This document shows positions 59,815 through 64,000 of a stretch of DNA of 64,000 bases, piece by piece. Origin of the DNA: Bacteroidales bacterium (lineage in GTDB: Bacteria > Bacteroidota > Bacteroidia > Bacteroidales > Muribaculaceae); NCBI GenBank assembly GCA_014800815.1, contig JAAVFI010000079.1, positions 18,128 through 82,127 on the forward strand, written 5' to 3'. How positions within the stretch are numbered: the first letter of the stretch is position 1; the number at the start of each line of letters is the position of its first letter. The position numbers were made by a program, and so were the translations under genes. The notes under the pieces are model-generated. The model was not told the origin of the DNA. It made no database searches and saw only the letters and a program-made list of their open reading frames with translations.

Positions 59815-60846
59815 ATGTGGTTAACATGCTCATCTATAGGACGTAAGTTCGTGATGGCCATCACGGGCATTTGCTTAGTCCTATTCGTAACATTTCACGT
59901 GTTGATGAACTCTGTCGCCCTCCTCTGGCCCGCAGCCTACAACGTAATCTGCGAGTTCCTGGGTGCCAACTGGTATGCGCTCATCGCCTCGGCCGGCCTT
60001 GCATTCCTGTTCATCATTCATATCATCTACGCAGTGTGGCTTACTGTTCAGAACCGTAAAGCCCGCGGTGCCGACCGCTACGCTGTCAACACTCGTCCTC
60101 CCCAGGTTGAGTGGTCGTCGAAGAACATGCTCGTTCTCGGCATCGTCATCCTCGCATTCCTCGTAGTTCACCTTATCCAGTTCTGGGCTAAGATGCAGCT
60201 CCAGGAGCTCGTTAGCCACGACCTCACCGCATATCCTCAGGTAGGTGGTGCTGCTGCCGCTCCCGAATTCGGTACACTCTTCCTCCAGGCAGCTTTCGAG
60301 CACTGGTACACCCCCGTTATCTACATCATCGGCTTCATCGCCCTCTGGTTCCACATGAACCACGGTTTCTGGTCGATGTTCCACACTATCGGTTGGGACA
60401 ACAACATCTGGATCAGCCGCCTCAAGAGCATCAGCTGCTGGTGGACAAGCATCGTAGTGCTCCTCTTCACAGCTCAGGCTATCCTCTTCACCGTTCAGGC
60501 AAACAACAAGTTCTTCCTCACCGACGAAAAGCTCCAGGAACAGTACGCTGAATACTGGGCAGAGCAGGCTCAGGAACTCATCGAAGAATACAACGCCGAA
60601 GTGACAGCCCTCATGGCTGAAGCTACCGACATGGCTTCGCAGCAGGCTGCTCAGCAGGACTTCTTCGCTACTCGCGGCGAATACTTCAACGCTAAGGCAG
60701 AAAGCATCCGCAACGGTGCTGCAGCTCAGGCTCCCGCAGTCACCAACGCAGACCTCAACAACTTCGGTAAGTTTGCCGACTTCATCAAGATGCACGCCGA
60801 AAGAGCTGCTAAGCTTTCTCAACCCACATTGACAAACCAAGAATAA
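59815..60846 (+). CDS. sdhC: succinate dehydrogenase/fumarate reductase cytochrome b subunit with C-terminal extension
   Basis: The 343-residue SdhC has the five-span Bacteroidetes layout ([77 protein letters not shown] and a last span near 205-228) with the heme-ligand histidines in [24 protein letters not shown] and WFHMNHGFW. Usual relatives end after about 225-230 residues. Here a roughly 115-residue hydrophilic, Glu/Gln/Ala-rich, helical extension follows ([20 protein letters not shown] ... [10 protein letters not shown]). The anchor binds quinone and heme b; the extension's role is unknown. It is first in sdhCAB. Confidence 0.92.
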   Translation: MWLTCSSIGRKFVMAITGICLVLFVTFHVLMNSVALLWPAAYNVICEFLGANWYALIASAGLAFLFIIHIIYAVWLTVQNRKARGADRYAVNTRPPQVEWSSKNMLVLGIVILAFLVVHLIQFWAKMQLQELVSHDLTAYPQVGGAAAAPEFGTLFLQAAFEHWYTPVIYIIGFIALWFHMNHGFWSMFHTIGWDNNIWISRLKSISCWWTSIVVLLFTAQAILFTVQANNKFFLTDEKLQEQYAEYWAEQAQELIEEYNAEVTALMAEATDMASQQAAQQDFFATRGEYFNAKAESIRNGAAAQAPAVTNADLNNFGKFADFIKMHAERAAKLSQPTLTNQE

Positions 60847-60856
60847 ACTCAGAGAT

Positions 60857-62884
60857 ATGGCACAGAAATATAACCTCGAGGGCATGATCGACTCTACTCC
60901 TATCATGCAGGACTTTGCCGACATCGAATCGTCCAAGCTCCCCGAGTACACCATCGACTCAAAGATTCCCGAAGGTCCTGTCGCTGAGAAATGGACCAAC
61001 TACAAAGCTCACCAGCACCTCGTAAACCCCGCCAACAAGCGTAACCTCGACATCATCGTCGTTGGTACAGGTCTTGCAGGTGCTTCAGCCGCTTCTACTC
61101 TCGGCGAAATGGGCTTCAACGTATACAACTTCTGCATCCAGGACAGCCCCCGCCGCGCTCACTCTATCGCTGCTCAGGGTGGTATCAACGCTGCCAAGAA
61201 CTATCAGAACGACGGCGACTCTGTATACCGCCTCTTCTACGATACAGTAAAAGGTGGCGACTTCCGTTCTCGCGAAGCCAACGTTTACCGTCTTGCCGAA
61301 GTATCAAACAACATCATCGACCAGTGCGTACAGCAGGGCGTACCCTTCGCTCGCGAATACGGAGGCCTCCTCGCAAACCGTTCCTTCGGTGGTGCACAGG
61401 TAAGCCGTACATTCTACGCTAAAGGTCAGACCGGCCAGCAGCTCCTCCTCGGCGCTTACAGCTCGCTCAACCGCCAGATCCAGAAAGGCACCGTACGCTC
61501 ATTCAACCGTCGCGAAATGCTCGACCTCGTTATCATCGACGGTCGCGCCCGCGGTATCATCGTACGCAACCTCATCACAGGCGAAATCGAGCGCTACGCA
61601 GCTCACGCAGTAGTTCTCGCTACCGGTGGCTATGGCCGTGCATTCTTCCTTTCGACCAACGCTATGGGCTGCAACGGCTCTGCTGCCGTTCAGGCATTCA
61701 AGAAAGGTGCATACCTCGCCAACCTCGCCTTCACTCAGATTCACCCCACATGTATCCCCGTTCACGGCGAAGACCAGTCCAAGCTCACCCTTATGAGCGA
61801 ATCGCTCCGTAACGACGGCCGCATCTGGGTACCCGCCAAGAAAGAAGACGCCGAGGCTATCCGCGCAGGTAAGAAGAAACCTACCGACATCCCCGACGAA
61901 GACCGCGACTTCTACCTCGAACGCCGCTACCCCGCATTCGGTAACCTCTGCCCCCGCGATATCGCTTCGCGTGCCGCTAAGGAACGTTGCGACGCAGGCT
62001 TCGGCGTAGGTACAGGCAACGCCGTTTACCTCGACTTCAAGTACGCTATCGAACGCCTCGGCGAAGACGTCGTTCGCGACCGCTACGGCAACCTCTTCGA
62101 TATGTACCAGATGATCTCCGACGACAACCCCTACGAGACCCCCATGATGATCTTCCCCGCAAGCCACTACACTATGGGTGGTATCTGGGTAGACTACGAG
62201 CTCCAGACCTCTATCAAGGGCCTCTTCGCTATCGGCGAGTGCAACTTCTCCGACCACGGTGCAAACCGCCTCGGTGCTTCCGCCCTCATGCAGGGTCTTG
62301 CCGACGGTTACTTCGTGCTCCCCTACACAATGCAGAACTACCTCAGCGACCAGATCAAGGTTCCCCGCTTCTCTACCTCGGCTCCCGAGTTCGACAAGGC
62401 GGAAGCCGACGTTCGCGCCCGCATCCAGAAGCTTATGGACATCAAGGGTACAAAGAGCCCCGACGAAATCCACAAGCGCCTCGGCCACGTAATGTGGAAC
62501 CTCGTAGGTATGGGTCGTACACTCCAGAGCCTCGTTAAGGCTGTCGACGAAATCGAAGAAGTACGCAAGGAATTCTACACCGACCTCCGCGTCGTAGGCC
62601 GTGCCGACGACCTCAACACCGAGCTCGAAAAGGCTCTCCGCCTCGAAGACTTCCTCGTTATCGCAAAGATGATGGCTATCGACGCCCTCAACCGTAACGA
62701 ATCTTGCGGCGCTCACTTCCGCGAAGAGTATCAGACTCCCGACGGCGAAGCAGCTCGTCGCGACGACGAATACATGTACGTAAGCTGCTGGAAGTACACC
62801 GGCGACAACGAGAAGCCCATCCTTCTCAAAGAGCCCCTCAAGTACGAAGCTATCCAGGTACAGACACGTAACTACAAATCGTAA
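60857..62884 (+). CDS. sdhA: succinate dehydrogenase/fumarate reductase flavoprotein subunit
   Basis: The 675-residue FAD protein has the dinucleotide fold [20 protein letters not shown] near 70, [10 protein letters not shown] with the covalent-FAD His in the context DSPRRAHSI, and catalytic-site segments [42 protein letters not shown] and [11 protein letters not shown]. An N-terminal stretch of about 30 residues ([17 protein letters not shown]) precedes the usual start DSKIPEGP. It interconverts fumarate and succinate, for anaerobic respiration here. It follows sdhC by 10 nt. Confidence 0.97.
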   Translation: MAQKYNLEGMIDSTPIMQDFADIESSKLPEYTIDSKIPEGPVAEKWTNYKAHQHLVNPANKRNLDIIVVGTGLAGASAASTLGEMGFNVYNFCIQDSPRRAHSIAAQGGINAAKNYQNDGDSVYRLFYDTVKGGDFRSREANVYRLAEVSNNIIDQCVQQGVPFAREYGGLLANRSFGGAQVSRTFYAKGQTGQQLLLGAYSSLNRQIQKGTVRSFNRREMLDLVIIDGRARGIIVRNLITGEIERYAAHAVVLATGGYGRAFFLSTNAMGCNGSAAVQAFKKGAYLANLAFTQIHPTCIPVHGEDQSKLTLMSESLRNDGRIWVPAKKEDAEAIRAGKKKPTDIPDEDRDFYLERRYPAFGNLCPRDIASRAAKERCDAGFGVGTGNAVYLDFKYAIERLGEDVVRDRYGNLFDMYQMISDDNPYETPMMIFPASHYTMGGIWVDYELQTSIKGLFAIGECNFSDHGANRLGASALMQGLADGYFVLPYTMQNYLSDQIKVPRFSTSAPEFDKAEADVRARIQKLMDIKGTKSPDEIHKRLGHVMWNLVGMGRTLQSLVKAVDEIEEVRKEFYTDLRVVGRADDLNTELEKALRLEDFLVIAKMMAIDALNRNESCGAHFREEYQTPDGEAARRDDEYMYVSCWKYTGDNEKPILLKEPLKYEAIQVQTRNYKS

Positions 62885-62911
62885 TCCGAAACCACGTAAC
62901 ACAAATATAAA

Positions 62912-63667
62912 ATGGAACATACAATCAGTGTAAATCTCAAGATTTGGCGTCAGCGTGGTCCCAAAGAGAAAGGCCAGTTCGTCAACTATCATCTTGACAA
63001 CGTCTCCACGGGAAGCAGCTTCCTCGAAATGCTCGACATGCTCAACCAGCAGCTCGTCGAGAAAGGCGACGAACCCGTAGTATTCGACAGCGACTGCCGC
63101 GAAGGTATATGCGGTATGTGCTCGCTCTATATCAACGGTCATCCCCACGGCCCCGTACAGGGCATCACCACCTGCCAGCTCCACATGCGTAAGTTCAACG
63201 ACGGTGATACTATCACTATCGAACCCTGGCGCTCAGCTGCATTCCCCGTAGTGCGCGACCTCATGGTAGACCGCAACGCATTCGACAAAATCCAGCAGGC
63301 CGGCGGCTACGTTTCCTTCAACTGCGGTGGTGCACAGGATGCAAACAACCTCCCTATCAGCAAGGAAATCGCCGACGAAGCTATGGACTCTGCAACCTGC
63401 ATCGGCTGCGGCGCATGCGTAGCTGCTTGTAAAAACGGCTCTGCAATGCTCTTCGTATCCGCTAAGGTCAGCCAGTTCGCTCTCCTCCCCCAGGGTCAGG
63501 TAGAACGCAAACGTCGCGCCCGCGCAATGGTACGCAAAATGGACGAACTCGGCTTCGGTAACTGCACCAACACCGGTGCCTGCGCCGCCGAGTGCCCCAA
63601 GAACATTTCGCTCAGCAATATCGCCCGTCTCAACCGCGAATTCATCTCAGCTAAATGCTCTGAATAA
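62912..63667 (+). CDS. sdhB: succinate dehydrogenase/fumarate reductase iron-sulfur subunit
   Basis: The 251-residue subunit has a plant-type 2Fe-2S centre ([15 protein letters not shown] and ITTCQLHM), a 4Fe-4S centre ([11 protein letters not shown]) and a 3Fe-4S centre ([15 protein letters not shown]). It passes electrons between the flavin and the quinone/heme of SdhC. It is normal in length and is the last gene of sdhCAB, followed by a strong terminator. Confidence 0.97.
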   Translation: MEHTISVNLKIWRQRGPKEKGQFVNYHLDNVSTGSSFLEMLDMLNQQLVEKGDEPVVFDSDCREGICGMCSLYINGHPHGPVQGITTCQLHMRKFNDGDTITIEPWRSAAFPVVRDLMVDRNAFDKIQQAGGYVSFNCGGAQDANNLPISKEIADEAMDSATCIGCGACVAACKNGSAMLFVSAKVSQFALLPQGQVERKRRARAMVRKMDELGFGNCTNTGACAAECPKNISLSNIARLNREFISAKCSE

Positions 63668-63687
63668 TCAGCAACTGAATACCCTAC

Positions 63688-63728
63688 AGGCGGGGATGTG
63701 TCACCAACACATCCCCGCCTTACTTTTT
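63688..63728 (+). terminator. strong intrinsic terminator of sdhCAB
   Basis: A perfect 14-bp stem (63688-63701 with 63707-63720, loop CACCA) is followed by TAC and seven T (63724-63730 region). It begins 21 nt after the sdhB stop. Downstream, to the minisatellite, lies a run of eight G. Confidence 0.9.
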
Positions 63729-63791
63729 TTGGGGGGGGTACCGGGGGTAGTTAGAAGGAATGGTGTAGCCTCAGCCATGAATCGGCGTCAG

Positions 63792-64000
63792 CCTCCCACG
63801 CCTCCCACGCCTCCTACGCCTCCCACGCCTCCTACGCCTCCTACGCCTCCCACGCCTCCCACGCCTCCCACGCCTCCCACGCCTCCTACGCCTCCTACGC
63901 CTCCCACGCTTCCCACGCCTCCCACGCCTCCTACGCCTCCCACGCCTCCCACGCCTCCTACGCCTCCCACACCTCCCACATCTCCCACATCTCCCACGCC
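63792..64000 (+). repeat. 9-bp minisatellite (CCTCCYACG)n running off the window
   Basis: There are 23 consecutive 9-bp units plus two bases; the array is not finished at the window edge. Units differ only by transitions: CCTCCCACG versus CCTCCTACG at position 6, and near the end ACG to ACA and CCT to TCT, with one CTT. The plus-strand frame from ATG 63777 (MNRRQ then Pro-Pro-Thr repeats) is open to the edge, and the minus strand reads Gly-Gly-Val. Whether either is translated cannot be told. Confidence 0.9.

Noticed and set aside
61499..63184. Open frame of 561 codons on the minus strand spanning sdhA and sdhB
   Set aside because: It crosses two certain genes and has low-complexity, motif-free translation; it is a shadow of the strong codon bias of sdhA and sdhB.
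63788..63997. Minus-strand Gly-Gly-Val open frame in the minisatellite
   Set aside because: Pure tandem repeat without a start context or domain; it could be read in either direction equally well, so it was not called as a gene.
63792..64000. Tandem array considered as a CRISPR
   Set aside because: The unit is 9 bp with no unique spacers and no cas genes nearby.
1..64000. Search for tRNA, rRNA, intact transposases, phage genes and oriC
   Set aside because: No T-loop-like tRNA signature, ribosomal RNA, transposase motif, phage structural protein or DnaA-box cluster was recognised by eye; a tRNA or covariance scan would be decisive.

Overview
This window reads as a chromosomal segment of an anaerobic gut-type Bacteroidales bacterium, most likely Muribaculaceae or a close relative (the family-level placement is inference). 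Supporting signs are Bacteroidetes-type promoters (-33 TTTG, -7 TAnnTTTG, about 20 nt apart), type IX secretion (T9SS) sorting tails on secreted proteins, a TamL-type outer-membrane assembly lipoprotein, a DUF4831 protein, a one-chain pyruvate:ferredoxin oxidoreductase, and a Bacteroidetes-style succinate dehydrogenase/fumarate reductase operon. Genes are densely packed and often overlap by 1 to 4 nt. I see no rRNA, tRNA, intact insertion sequence, prophage or CRISPR array.

Layout. 1-11250 (minus): tamL (cut by the window edge), a TPR sensor kinase overlapping it, DUF4831, a bifunctional NAD(P)HX repair protein, thioredoxin, dnaE, a DUF4919-like protein and a small membrane protein. 11445-13145 (plus): an AspT-type transporter. 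13175-13883: an AT-rich islet with a RHH/YafQ toxin-antitoxin pair, a palindromic operator candidate and an inverted antitoxin relic. 13910-21137: a second thioredoxin, ftsE, a hypothetical, a cyclophilin lipoprotein, an M16 peptidase and PFOR. 21139-28765: a glycosyltransferase with a beta-helix lipoprotein, trmD, a small lipoprotein, a RecD-like helicase and a GH89 alpha-N-acetylglucosaminidase. 29099-37537: a four-gene secreted cluster (stand-alone repeat protein, GH16, GH128, large FN3/discoidin-like protein), all with T9SS-type tails and no SusC/SusD. This looks like a surface beta-1,3-glucan degradation locus. 37777-41216: a sensor kinase, a serine hydrolase and rplS. 41297-45794: a long palindromic element followed by a His-rich metal-efflux adaptor and an RND pump. 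45858-59562: a head-GIN protein, rfbC, aminotransferase, RNA methyltransferase, muramidase, pepD, an OmpH-like protein, glycosyltransferase plus TupA-like ATP-grasp, a YgjP-like peptidase, nadK, an ACT-like protein, pdxJ, exbB-exbD-tonB and a short NAD(P)-binding protein. 59815-63667: sdhCAB. 63688-64000: a strong terminator followed by a 9-bp minisatellite that runs off the window.

How it fits together. PFOR, the fumarate reductase/succinate dehydrogenase complex, two thioredoxins and NAD(P)HX repair fit anaerobic succinate-producing metabolism. GH89, GH16 and GH128, together with the ExbBD-TonB motor, fit foraging on host and fungal, plant or algal glycans. The least ordinary features are the palindromic repeat (full copy 41297-41464, arm-only copy 59636-59664), the toxin-antitoxin operator and relic, the roughly 115-residue C-terminal extension of SdhC, the shared repeat domain in the glucan cluster, the eroded epimerase motif of the Nnr protein and the terminal (PPT)n minisatellite.
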